From NCBI RefSeq assembly GCF_001949145.1, contig NW_019091423.1, positions 33,152 to 97,151 on the forward strand: 64,000 bases of DNA, written 5' to 3'. This document shows, in pieces, positions 1 through 12,420 of the stretch; the stretch's first letter is position 1; every line of letters starts with the position of its first letter. The notes under the pieces are model-generated. The model was not told the origin of the DNA. It saw only the letters and a program-made list of their open reading frames with translations, and ran no database searches. This stretch comes from Acanthaster planci. Lineage: Eukaryota; Echinodermata; Asteroidea; Valvatida; Acanthasteridae. A program made the position numbers and the translations under genes.

Positions 1-3000
1 CCTTCAGTTTAGTCTTCCTCGTTAACTTCATCAGCACCACACTTTCAAGGATATTAGTCCGCCGGCGTGTTTCTTAATAAAACACTGTAGATTCTACTAC
101 CATTGTGACGGTGTCTTTTCTTCCTCTCTGTTTGGCCTCGCGCTTAATTTCTCATCAGATCTGCATGTTACATTTTTGCAAGTACGTAATAATAGATTGA
201 TGTATTGTATCTTAGAATAGATTTACAAAAATTCTTAGAAAAATCACAATTAGATCAGGAAAAGCTAAAACATTGTTGTGGCTGACGTTAATGTCATATA
301 TTTCCTGGAGACAATGCCGATTAGTCGCGAAGCTCTTTCTGATTACATTTGATTTGAAAAAAAAAAAAGGAAAAGAGTTTTCTTCAACAAATCACTACCA
401 GATTCCACCTGAACATTCAGACGAACTTCATAACCTACAAGCGGGTTCATGACTTAAACACTAAACTTCATTAACCCTAACACTCCTCAGTCCTCCAACA
501 GGTGAAGGATTGGGGAGGGTTAGGGTTAAAAGAAAACCTGTTGGAGAGTCTTTCAAGCGTTTATTTTGTATTGGAGAAACTTCCAGAATTTTAAAGCTGC
601 TGAGTAACTGAGTAATTTCAGGTGACACAAGACGTGCACATTTCCAATCGCATTGAACTTGGTTCACCTCTTAACAGGTGCACTCACATGTCCATAGTCG
701 TTTTCTTCCATCATCAGTTTGTCATAACAATGTTACTGAGAGATTTCACTGCTAGTTTTCCTTTCCCCTGCAATTCAAAATTATAAAAGAACTGTTTCCA
801 CTGTACTGGATTCATGTTGAGTTTGTTCAAAAGCTGAGGTGTTGATTGCAAGGGGTATGAGACTTAAGGCCTTACACATTAAGCAAAGATTTGCAACTAT
901 CATCACATCTACATACATGTACAATGGATATTTTTTTCTAAGCATTTAAAAAAAAATGGTTTAATGTTCAACCCAACAGAGAACAGATTTAGACCTTCCT
1001 TTTCAGGGGAGGGGGGTCTTTCAGTGGGGACAGGGCCATCAAATTTTGAGAATGCCTTCATGTAGTTGTGGCAGAGCCAGAAACGAGTACAGGTATGTTA
1101 TTAAATACACGTTTTACATAGAAGTAGTTCCCCTTTAAAATGTTTAGTTTTAGTTTGAAGTTCTTGATTTTTTTTTTAAGTGTGCCTCCCGTTTATTTGT
1201 TTAAGCCCCAGCTCCCCCTATATAGAATTGCCACATGGTCTGGCCACACTCAGTGTAGCAAATCAGCAGAGACCAGTCAACTTCACATGTATTGTACCTC
1301 CTAACTGGAGTGTGGTTTTCTGCTTGAGCCCTATTCTGCTAGAAGTCAGTGATTGAAGTCTTGAGTGTAAACTCATTTGGTCCATTTTATATACTGTGTT
1401 AGGTTTTGGTTTTTCAGTCCTTTTAAAATTTTTCGTCTTTCGGTTTTTAGTCCTTTTAAGTTTTTAGTCTTTAGGTGTTGGTTTTGAGTCCTTTAGTCCT
1501 TTTGGGTTTTTTGCATTTTTTCCAGTACTTCATTGATAAATTCTTTTGTGTCCTTTTGTTGAAGTCAAACATTGGTGTCCAAGTTCTTATTAATTCAGTT
1601 TCCTGCGACTTTTCCCTCAAAGATCCTTGGTTTAGTTAGAGTTTTGGTTGTTTTGCAAGTTCCCACATAGTGTGCCATTTTTCCCCGTTACATAATCTTC
1701 AAGGTCATTCTGACATGAGGCTGTGGGGTTACACACTTTGGGAAGAAAAGAATGAAATTTTCAAAAGAATCTTTTTGTCTTTGCATTTCAACATCTTCCG
1801 GATGAGGGGGGAGGATACTTGGCACTCCCGTCAACCTGACCTGACACTGCACCCATGCAGTCAAATCTCAAAAAAATGAACTATCTATTTATACTTTATG
1901 TCTCAGGAAAGAAGACAAACTAAAAACACTTGAATTAAGTGCTAATATATAAAAAGTGCAAATTTTCTCAAAAATAAGGAGTATCTTTCCGGCCCACATA
2001 CACATTGGGAGATTTATTCACGGGGAGTGGCACGTACACGCCGCGCAAGCAACTAATATACATGTATTGGCATTTGAAGATAGGGCAATCCAGCCAGCGT
2101 CTCCATTCAAGTTTGTGCAGCTCCTGCAGTTCAAAGGGAAACACTTGTTCAAAAATGCTGAATCCTTTTACATGTTCAGCAGTAATTCTTATCATTCGGT
2201 CACAAAAATACAAAAAAATATTTTGCACACCAAATCCACCTTCAATCCTGAACAACACTCAAAAAAGACAAATTAGTTCAACTTTCCAAGCATTTGACAG
2301 AAATTGAGAATTGAAAGCACATCCTTTGTCTAAAAAGGTAATTATAGGAGGGTTGATATTCACATTAGGCTAACATTATGCCTGCTGAAATTTACAGATT
2401 TTCACTCACAGCTATAACTGTGAGAATATGGAGCACACTTTGGGAAAAAAGTTTCCTCGTGCCATTCTTTACTGCAATTTGAGCACAGTTTCAGTGACAT
2501 TTGTGTCGGTGAAGTACCACAGTGGTTCAAGCATAAATGGATGAATTGTTGTCATCTAAGCAAATTTGTTGGCACTTTTCTGCAAGGACAAGATAAAATA
2601 GCACAGCAAACCCCGGGGGGATGACAGTCACATTTCTACAAAGAGTTAAACTCACGCACTTGTTTATTTCAGAAAACATCTACCGTGCTGCTTTATTGTA
2701 GCGTTGCACCAGTTGGAGACTACATCATATGGGGCGCTCTCTTTGTCAATCAAAATGTCGCCCTCTGTGTGCACATGACAAATTCACTGGTACAGGACTA
2801 GAATCCACACGTTCATTCATTTCAATCCAAACAAATATCTGCACTCACTGATATTAACAGAAAAAAAATTCAAAACCCACATGAGTGACACAGCTCAGTG
2901 GTGGGGGCCAAACCCCCCTAAAAGATATTTACAATATATTCCCCCGTACATACATATAAAAAAAATGAAGCCCACGCCCCCACCCCAAATGCAATCACAG

Positions 3001-6000
3001 CACTTTTGTACTTAAAAACTCTCTGCAAAATCACATCTTACAAATTCAGTCCATTTACACATCGTGGGGAAAATATGTACAGGCTTACAAATGTGGGTTG
3101 CTAAGACACTCGTCACATGTACAGCCACTTTATACAACTCATTTTATATTAACAAACAACTACCTTGGGCCAGTTTTTAAATTAACACGTGAATAACCAT
3201 CTCAGTTATGTTCACTGGCTGACTCTTGACTTCATATAAATTTGGTTCAAGTCCACACTTAAGTCTCTGTGTTTCCAAGGGCAGGGCTACCAAAATTGTC
3301 AAGTTCTACATGAGAATGGACACAGTCATAGCTGGCAAGGCTGTGTCTGACACCAGCTTATGTCCTAAATCAATGCACAAAACACGTCTATGATCTTGCA
3401 GCTCTAATGGCAAACCAATCACATCATTTGTTCTTTGCCTGAAATGAGCTTACAGACCATGGAATGTCGTCATTGTTAGGTGAGAATAGGATAGGGAAGG
3501 GTGGAGCTAATTGGTTTTTAAAATATTGTGTAGTTTTTAGTCTATATATTTTTATTATGTGTGAGAAATCCCATATGAAAGCACGAGAATAACCTAAAAT
3601 ATCCGAGTCTAAAACTCAATGTGTGAGATTTGGCAACCCTGCATGCCTTCCTTGTCAAAAACAAAAACCACCTCTTTGTATCTCCCCCCCATTTGATTTG
3701 CTGTAGCTTCAGTCCATTATAGACTCAATGCTAGTAACCCTGTAACACGTACCGTGACAAATGGAGAGCTTGGACAAACATGTCAATGACACTGCTTTTG
3801 TGTGTCCATCGCCCACGTAAAAACACTGCGAGATTCGACATTTTGTATGAAGAGAATAAATTATACGCATTCGGTACCAAACATACGTAAGCCACTGCCT
3901 ACACTTTGGTGTGTTTGTCCCAGGGGGATCATTGCTAGGTAACAAGGAGCCCTCAATCACTCACACAACATCTGTACAGTGGAGGCTTGTGCACTGCTGG
4001 AAATGAGTCCCTGCAAGTCTCTCACAAGTCAGTCACAAACTATCTACTCAGAAGTCAAGACATATGAAAACTATTTAAATGAACTGTGACAAAAACCTTC
4101 ATTTGTTCATCTTGGTACTTGCGACTGGCCTTGTGAAATAACTTTTGACTGGAAATGTGAAAGGACTTGGCAAGAGACTTATGATGGACTCAACAACAAC
4201 ACTGTAAACAATGCTTTGAGTGCTATCAAATTCTTTTTTTTAAGTGGACAGAATTTTAGTGAGATAGGTCAACAATGCGAAAACCTTGGAATTTAATATG
4301 ATTTCCCACTTCACGATACAAGCTGTTTTCTTCTGTTACTCAAGACTCGTCCAATATGAATTTTCTCTAATCCACTGTAAACTACTATCAGTGACCAAAA
4401 TGAAAATGCCACAGCAAAGCTTTGAATGATTCATTATCTACACATCAATGCTTATGGATCACTTTGTAAGTGACTGTTGCATAGTTCCTAACCAAGATTC
4501 ACACTAAATTGCAAAGTCACATTCATCCGGTAAGCCAAGAGCTCTTACCATCAACAGTTTCTGTACTTTCAAGTAACACTGTTGTTGATATGTACATGAC
4601 ATGCTTGCTGGACAAGGAATGTATAGCCATGAAATTTGGAAGCGAGCAATATATTTTGTTGGTAAGTCTATGACACTGTTGCAGTCATATCCCTGTTCAA
4701 GGTACCACTTTGAACAGCAATGCAAGGTAAAATGTAAGGTCCATTAACGCCTCAAACTGGGAAAACAGGCTCAACATGTTTGGAGTTAATCTACGACATT
4801 ACTGAAGCTAACCATACAATGACAGGCTTAAATCCATAAAGTTAACAGCACGTTTTAACTAAACCTTGACCAATGGCCAGGTCAATTGTCAAACCAATCA
4901 TGACCCTTTCAGGTAGGTCTATTGCATAAATTTTCAACTCGGTAGTGTGAGTTGTGGCGAGACAAATCACTGGAATATTATTTGCCAACAAACAACTTAC
5001 AAATTAAGGCTGAGGCCAGAAATTTCACAGCTTTGCTTTGTCTTTAAGTGCAATGCCATACTGTAACACCCATGACCAATTTAACCTTATTCTGAACAAA
5101 ATCAGGCGAAACTGTTTTCGAAATGGAGGAAGGAGCTATTTCAAAATTTGTGCCTGTTGTAACAATCCTATTATACTGACAGCCAACGTAAAGCTGCAAG
5201 TGAAACTGACTAAGAGTACGCTTTGCAGTTACAACACAAATTTGCCATGAAATCTTGTCTATGGTGTAAGTCACATACGGTTTACAAAATGGGCTTCTGG
5301 GCTTTACAAATCCATGTTTGGGTCTCCTCCTATATTAATCCAAGGACACGATTACTGTACAAAAGTGTACTGAAGTCTGGGCTTGGGTATAACGTGGTGG
5401 GTCCAGGGCTCAAATCAGTATTCCGGGCTCTCATTTCGGACTTGTAAAATTTCTTTTTTTTTTAAAACAATTCCTGTCTTGCTCTGTGCCAAGGATTTGA
5501 CTGCGGGGCTGGTTAGACCTACTTCTTACACGGTACATCATCCTTTGTGACAGAGCAGATTTCATTCTGATTGTATCTTGGAGATAACTCTACAACTGCG
5601 TTACATTTACAGGCCACTACAACTCTCCTTAAAAATAAATAAAATGAAGTAAAACTACAAATGCATTCAAGTAAGACAGTCTTAAAAACAAAGGCACCTC
5701 ATAAACACTTTTCGAACCTGGACCAGCTGTGGTGCCTAACAGAGGAGTGGAAGAGTTTAAGATGAACGCATGAAACAACTGGTTAAGGTTTAGTGGGCTT
5801 CACTACATACAAGGTGTAAACGTGTTGCAACATCTCCGTGAGTGAAATCACTGTGACATCTACGCATGCGGCAAAACCTGAACTCATTTTTGTGTGGTGT
5901 CTTTCCACTGGGTTAGGACTACTTTCACAATGACACACATGGTAACAACGGTCCGTCACATTGACACATACGTGGAACACTAGAGAATCCTCCAAGAAAA

Positions 6001-6517
6001 CAGACAGGGGATTGATTAAATAGGCAGAGGTTCCAAGTACCTGTCACGCTTTTGTCACATCTTTTGTTGTTTGAGTTGCCACTGCATGGCTCACAAGACT
6101 ATTTCCCTAAGCCTCGTAACATCTTGGGAGTGCTTCTCTGTTACCAACACCCCGCACACAACATGACCCAAGGCCCAAGAGAAGCACAATACCTCATCCT
6201 ACTCCATCATTGTTTATACGTGCAAAACACGCCAGCACTCTTCAACACAATGGAGATCACACTGACATTAAGCTCTTTTTAACATAGGGGAATCACTTTA
6301 CAGTCAGACAGACATTTTTCTCGAGGTGACTTGGCTCATGGCATCTAAAGGACTGGACTTCCTGCCTCATGGAGCAAGGCTACTTGATTCGTGCTCTGAG
6401 CTTGAGGGCGACATTGATGAGGACGACGAGCCATGCCGCTGGAGTTGCAAAAGTCTAGATTTACAACCTTCTTCAATGTTGCCAACTTTTTTTTTACTTG
6501 TCCGTAACAGAGAATTG
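1..6517. other. 3' flank and probable 3' UTR of the GPSM2-like gene
   Basis: I see no protein gene here; the open frames are short and look random. The part just below 6518 should be the 3' UTR of the minus-strand gene. Reading that strand, the first candidate poly(A) signals are ATTAAA at 4297-4292 and AATAAA at 3556-3551, with further AATAAA at 2697-2692 and 2668-2663, so the UTR could be 2-4 kb long; this is inference. A T-rich stretch at about 1405-1510 repeats the word AGTCCTTTT several times. No rRNA, tRNA or clear mobile element was recognised. Confidence 0.4.
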
Positions 6518-6673
6518 CTATTTGGTTTGGTCCTGAGGTCCCTTGTCCGCCCGTTGAGCATCCATTCGTTTAGACTGGATGCGCTGAATCAAGGCAAAGA
6601 AATCTTCATCTGGTACAGTAGGGGCAGGCTGCAGGACAGGGGGCTCACTTCGCTGGTCATTTATTCGTGAACC
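6518..6673 (-). CDS. GPSM2: GPSM2-like terminal exon: GoLoco 3 (second half) and GoLoco 4
   Basis: This last coding exon (156 bases, 51 codons plus TAG) starts in frame after a TTTGATGCAG acceptor. Its first residues, GSRINDQR, complete the third GoLoco motif begun in the exon at 8684-8877. The fourth motif follows: PDEDFFALIQRIQSKRMDAQR. GoLoco motifs bind GDP-loaded G-alpha-i/o and block nucleotide release; the closing Gln-Arg, whose arginine reaches the nucleotide phosphates in known structures, is present in both. In motif 4 the usual acidic residue before Gln is Ala (MDAQR instead of MDEQR or LDDQR). The protein ends in a short polar tail, PQDQTK, shorter than the vertebrate LGN tail. 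The stop is followed by the presumed 3' UTR. Confidence 0.95.
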   Translation of the reverse strand, partial: GSRINDQRSEPPVLQPAPTVPDEDFFALIQRIQSKRMDAQRADKGPQDQTK

Positions 6674-8683
6674 CTGCATCAAACAAACCAAGGAAGGGTA
6701 AATCAATATAGAGTACTAAAACTTTACTTTTTTTACCCATGGGGAAAAAACCACAGCTCAGGGTCAGGTAGTATGAAGGAATTTTCATCAGCAACATGGA
6801 CGCCACTGCATACACTGCAATGTACGGAGGAACAACTCAGGTATTTGCAGTTGTTTTGAACAAACAAAATATTCTCAGGTTGATTGGAAATTCTTAGACA
6901 ACTACAGTGGACATAGATTTTCAGTTTGTTTTATACTTTCTTTGCAGGAATTATCGCCGACCAATAGCCTCTGCACTTCCTCGTGCGACATGACCGAAAC
7001 AGCAATAACAATCTGGCCAAACTGTTACACAATGTACTGTACATCACGTTTGGATTGTACATAAAGACGTGTATGTCCAAGGAGACATATGCTTGAGGAG
7101 ATGTACATTTCTGGGCAGTCCTCCGCTGAGAGGATATAGCCAAATCCATATTTTAACTGTACAGTCATTTACAAAAAGTTGAAGACCACCCAGAATTTCT
7201 TTTGGTATTTCTGTCACTGGGCCTGCATTACACTGTCTAACTGAATGATGACAGCATCATCTTCACAGCCATAGAGCAGTGCTAGGACCCCATCTAAATG
7301 AACGTTTCACAAAGGCAGGTCTTGTATGACATTTTGTCTGTAATGCAGCATGGGTAAAAAAGCCAGTCTAAGTCATCAGACACGGAGAAGTTTGTTTTAA
7401 GTCAGGGAAACGTAGTCAAATGCATGTAGCTGTTCAACGAAGATGCTAAGGTCAGTTACTTTGATTGATTTAAATTGGTTTTTCCTTCAGGTTAATACGT
7501 TTTGTATGGATGGTCCTTGACATTTGCTAACAACAGCAGAACATTGCTCATGCTGCATGAATTCAAAGTTTGGCTATAAATGTTTGGTAGGAACCAAGTA
7601 CACGGGTGGAGAGCAAACATTTCATTGAGGAAGTTTGTACTGGCAAAAAACTGATTTTGAATAAATGCCACAACTGAAATTAACAAAAGAAGTACAAGTA
7701 CGCATCGGCATTCACAGATGCCTTTCCAACTGTGCAAAACCTAACACTGCCTCTGTAAACCAACCTTCCCTTGTCATTTGTGGTACATTCCTTTTTCTTT
7801 AGTTTGATCAAAAAGAATACATGTAGCAAGACATAAATTGCCTCATACGACCCATTTTGTTGTACCATTCTGATAGCAATCAGCATGTACATGTATACTG
7901 TGTACACAATACAAAGACTGCCAAAAAGAGAATTACCCAAATACTTCAGGGGCGATCTTAAATGATGAAAATAACAAGTCCCAATTCTAGTCAATTTCAC
8001 ATGCATACACGAATACTCAACTGTCAGCACCCAAGGCAACTATTTCCAACAGTGCAGGAGCAGAATGACTGACTGCAATAACATTTCTCAGAAATGGGCT
8101 CCTATGGTACCCGGTATCTGAAGTCTCATAATAGCATTGACGTCATAGCTGGGTTTAATGGCTTTTCTGAAGAGGAAACTCTGGTCAGGTGCTTTCATGC
8201 ATTGATTGAATTACAGGTGTCTAGATATTGATGCAGGGTCAGAAATATAAGCTGTCAGTTTATTTTGAGTTATATTTTTTTATTTTTCTTTATTTTTTTC
8301 GCCTACAACATTCCATATGTTTGTCAAACACTCTATGAGTAATGGATATACTTCATAAAGTAAATACCTGTAAGCATGAGAGACACTGATAAATGACCGG
8401 TGAAATTTGTCAAGGAAGTTATATTGCTCCAAGACAATCTGACTTTCTAAGAACAAGTTCCAAAGAAATGTCTAAAACCACTTTTTTAAAAATTGAGGAA
8501 GTGTGGGTTTTTAATTTGGTCAACTTCCAAGAATACAAGAGAAAGGCTCTTTTTAAAACGATGACCAAATGGATAACATTTGACCAAATAGAAATAACGA
8601 ACAGTAAAAATCTCCTTTGCATATACTGACCATTTTATTCAAACCTATGCAAATGAGTTTGCTCATGTACATGTAGATCTCAC
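6674..8683 (-). other. Intron (GoLoco 3 is split across it)
   Basis: This 2,010-base GT-AG intron interrupts the third GoLoco motif between its Cys-Gln and Gly-Ser-Arg. The donor CAG/GTGAGA and acceptor TGCAG are good. I found no transposon or tandem array in it; it is A/T-rich single-copy-looking sequence. Confidence 0.85.
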
Positions 8684-8877
8684 CTGACACCTCATTAGCA
8701 TGTCAAAGAAGTCATCATCTGGCACACCCTGACTGCCCTTTTGTAGCAGCTGGCCCAGCACCTCCTCATTGTTGGTCTTGAGGCCTGGCAGGTTGCAGAT
8801 ACTAGACCGCTGCTCATTCAGCCGACTGCGCTGGAAACTGGCAATCTGATTCATGAGTTCCTCTTTCATAGGATAAT
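8684..8877 (-). CDS. GPSM2: GPSM2-like exon: GoLoco 2 and first half of GoLoco 3
   Basis: This 194-base exon opens with two bases that complete an Asp codon from the upstream exon (acceptor CATCTCCAG) and ends in frame at CAG before GTGAGA. It begins YPMKEE, then gives a degenerate GoLoco 2, EELMNQIASFQRSRLNEQR, followed by the conserved linker CNLPGLKTNNEEVLGQLL. Vertebrate LGN has the similar SNLPGL at the same place. GoLoco 3 starts as PDDDFFDMLMRCQ and is finished in the last exon. GoLoco 2 lacks the hydrophobic pair normally seen after the acidic cluster (Leu-Met replaces Phe-Phe or Phe-Leu) but keeps the terminal Gln-Arg, so it may bind G-alpha more weakly; that is inference. Confidence 0.95.
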
Positions 8878-9017
8878 CTGGAGATGGATAGGAGTAGGTG
8901 GGAAAAGGAGGGTGGAGGAAAGAGAAGGAATCACATTAAAGAACACAGGAAACCCACCCATGGAAGAGTAAAAGTTGGCTCTGATATTTCTGGCCAGCAG
9001 TACTATGAGCTGATAAT

Positions 9018-9150
9018 GTACCATATAAAGGTACCATATAAAGGTGCCATAAGGTACCATACATGTATCAAGGTACCATATAAAGGTACCATATAAAGGT
9101 ACCATATCAAGGTACCATATCAAGGTACCATATCAAGGTACCATATAAAG
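9018..9150. repeat. 13-bp minisatellite with GGTACC core
   Basis: About ten copies of a 13-base unit (consensus AAGGTACCATATA, with some units ending ATC) run head to tail. One unit is shortened and one is interrupted by CATGTATC. Every good unit contains the palindrome GGTACC. The array lies in the intron 141-273 bases upstream of the acceptor of the GoLoco 2/3 exon. Confidence 0.9.
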
Positions 9151-12034
9151 ACAGATATTATGTGGTATCTACATCAGTATCATTGCCTTCCAGATAGCAT
9201 TGAAGTGTTGGTCTGACTTCAGTTTTTCCTGTAAATAAATGATGTTTAAAGCTCCAAATATTCAGAGCAATGTCAGAGTACTGGCTCATAAAATTCACTG
9301 GTTCCAAACTGTTCAGGAAACATACCCGTATTTTAGACATTAATGTACTTGTACATGTATGACCATTGGACAGACACTGTACAATGACTAACATGACTCC
9401 TGCTTACACACTGAGGTTGTGCTGCATACACGTACTCCGACATCAGAATATGTCATCCAATATTGAATACATGAACGTTTGAAGAATGAATATTTGAACA
9501 CTTTTTACACAGCTCAACTGCTGGGAAATGGCCTACACGGACTTACAGGAGAAACAATCATGTATCTGAGACAAGAGTTGTACGTTTTATTTCTTATTTG
9601 CCAAAAACGTCGCCAAACTATGCTGTACTACCAGTGCTGGCTGTTTGTTATGAGAAACTACGGGAAAAGCGACAGTGAAGATCTAATTTACAGTTTTCAA
9701 ATTACTTGTATTTGTTGCTTTCTTCACCTGTTTACTTCGACAATAGACTCCTTCCACTTTCAAGATGAAACAATACAATGGAAAGTCAACTATTGATCCA
9801 TTTATCTCGTTGGATTGACTCAGTCATATCATGTTCTCTCATTATATCAACTGTCCTCTCAACTTGTCTAAAAAAAATCCTTGCCCTCAATGCTTATGCA
9901 AGATCAAAATAGATCCGAGGCTTGAGGTACGGTAGAGAATGCATAGTCACTGTAAACTCACAAGCGTCAGTGCTGACGCCTACAATACAACATTCACTTC
10001 TATAGCAACACCTGATGCACAGAACTTACAAACGCTGGACAAAGGCTTCAAAAGGTCAGAATCATCAGTGTCAAATGTTTTCCAAGTTTAGGTTGTTTCA
10101 GGCCGCTTCATGCCAGGGCTGAGAGGGCTCAAATTAACACTGATCCTAATGTGCTTTTAGAGCTATACATTTTTTTACACTGATCACAGCGGAAATAGGG
10201 AAAATAAAGCGAACAAATTTTAATTCAGTCTAATATTACTGATAAGAAACTGACTGCTATGAAACACAAATACTTTTAAAATAATGATTAAAATCTTTGA
10301 AGTGCATGTACTGAATGGGCTGGTGAAATGTTCAGGGTTGGTCCTAGCCCAACCCAGACTCTGAGTGGTGTGAGATGGCCTATTTTCTCATCTGACACCC
10401 AGCTGTATCTTACAGAACCTTGTTGTATATACATTTGTGCACAAGGTTCACTTTCTTTTTAAAAAGTATACACAGTCAGAACTGGACCAACGCCAGTGCA
10501 ACAGTGGAATTCAAAAACACGAAAACAGATGATGCCAGTGTGCTGACGAACTATAATTGGTATTCCACAGATCAATGGATTCATTAACATTCCATCCATT
10601 CATGGTTATTCACTCAAGTGGTGCAGTGATGATTTATTTGCAGGATTTATTTCAGTGTCGTATAAGATTTAAGGAATACAAAATATTGAAATATTTGTAC
10701 AATCTAAAGAAGACTTTCATTCTACTCGTCTTAGTCTCACTGAATGAAACGTTCCATCTGTCACCTCTTAAAATTGTTTTGGCATCTGCAATCATAAATA
10801 TTCATTATTTGTATACCTAACTACTTTTTTCAAGATGCGTACCATTATAGCCAGCTTTTGGAACACTTGCTCATAATACACATTGACTTTCTGGACCTCA
10901 AGTGAGATTTCTCGTGCATGTCAAATTTACAGCAACAACAAACGGCATAAACATTATGCAACAGCGTTTGATGAGAGGACAAACAAGTTAAATTCCTGTC
11001 TGCACATTTTCCTTCTAATGCTGACAGACAGGTCCCAGTGTAACGTTTAACTTTAGCAGACGACGCGTTATTTTTTTCCAAGGGATTCCAAGCAGAAAAC
11101 AACCGTCTAAAAATAGATTTTGAAGTGACAAGAAGTAGTCTTGCATTTTGCAAGGTACTGTAAAGTACTCACCTGTCTTGCTATCCAAAAGGGTTCAAAT
11201 ATTTACGGAGAATGGGCCAAAGTCAGAGCAGCATGTGGGTCACGTAAACAAGACATAGCAGTGTCTCCATGGAAGGTTCTTTGGGCCAGTTACAAATGAG
11301 GCAAGTCCAGGATTGTGGAAGAGGTTTGGTAAGTGTTAAATTCAAGCATCTTGGGGTGACAGCAATTCCAGAGAAGGTTCAGTAAAAAAGCATCCCACCC
11401 ACTCAAGTTCACTTCTTACAACTTTTTTTAGATGAGAAAATAGAAGATGTGAAGTGAAAGGCTCAGAACGTCTACCAAGCTGATTTCCCAAAACATGACA
11501 TTTGACAAGTTGAGTCCCAGACGGCTTCAGACTTCTGTGTTGACTCAGGTCTACAAAAAAAAAAGACAAAACTGGAAGTTCCTGAAAGGCACGCTCCATT
11601 TAACCAGCAGTGAATGGAGTGCAAAGGTGTTTGCCATCCAGCCCTCTGCAAGGATGTAATACCACACAGCGGCGACAATATCTGACAAGATCTCACAACA
11701 GGCTGAGGGAAGGGAGAGGCGCCACAGAAGCCTCCTCAGTATGTTGACTAACACACTGGTGGTGTTTGAGTAAGGCATAGCTAGGAGTGCAGTGCGGCTA
11801 GATTCTACTCTAGGTCTATGTACACAAAGCATATGTTGTACAGCTGGCAATATTCTGTCTCCTGATTATTGAATGAGAAATGTTGGATCAATGACTAATC
11901 TTAATTTCAATACAGATGATTAGTTTGGGGATATTTTTTATTATGATACTTGTGAAGCTCTTGTTAATACATCAGTACTGTCTGATAAATTGATTTCACT
12001 GTAACGTTGAAACTGCACATTAAATAAATGGTTT

Positions 12035-12420
12035 CAAACAGCATTAAGGAATGACATCTGATAAGCCATATTGCCTTTTGTTCAACATGCCAGAGCATGT
12101 TTCAATCACGGATGATGGTTTAGTGTGCATAAAAGATATAATCTGATAATTCATATACAATTTCTCAAAATGTTTACTATGTAATACTGCCCATTATACA
12201 ATGGGATTTATATAAACTGATAGAATTTTTTGACTTTGCTCCAAACAGTTTGCATTAAGGAATAACATCTGATAAGCCATGTTGCCTTTTTGTTCAACAT
12301 TAACTGTTTCAACCACGGATGATGGTTTAGTGTGCACAAAAAATATAGTCTGGCAATTCACAATTCTCAAAATTTTTACCATGTAATATGGGCCATTATA
12401 AGCTGATAGACAGAATTTTA
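12035..12420. repeat. Tandem duplication of a ~207-bp unit
   Basis: Two diverged head-to-tail copies begin near 12035 and 12242. Shared blocks include GCATTAAGGAAT, CATCTGATAAGCCAT, ACGGATGATGGTTTAGTGTG and TTCTCAAAAT, in the same order and at nearly the same spacing. Copy 1 carries a small extra block (CCAGAGCATG) relative to copy 2. No coding potential is seen. Confidence 0.85.

Noticed and set aside
6799-6843. Plus-strand MDATAYTAMYGGTTQ followed by GTATTT as a tiny first exon
   Set aside because: It is too short, has no promoter evidence and lies antisense in an intron of the main gene.
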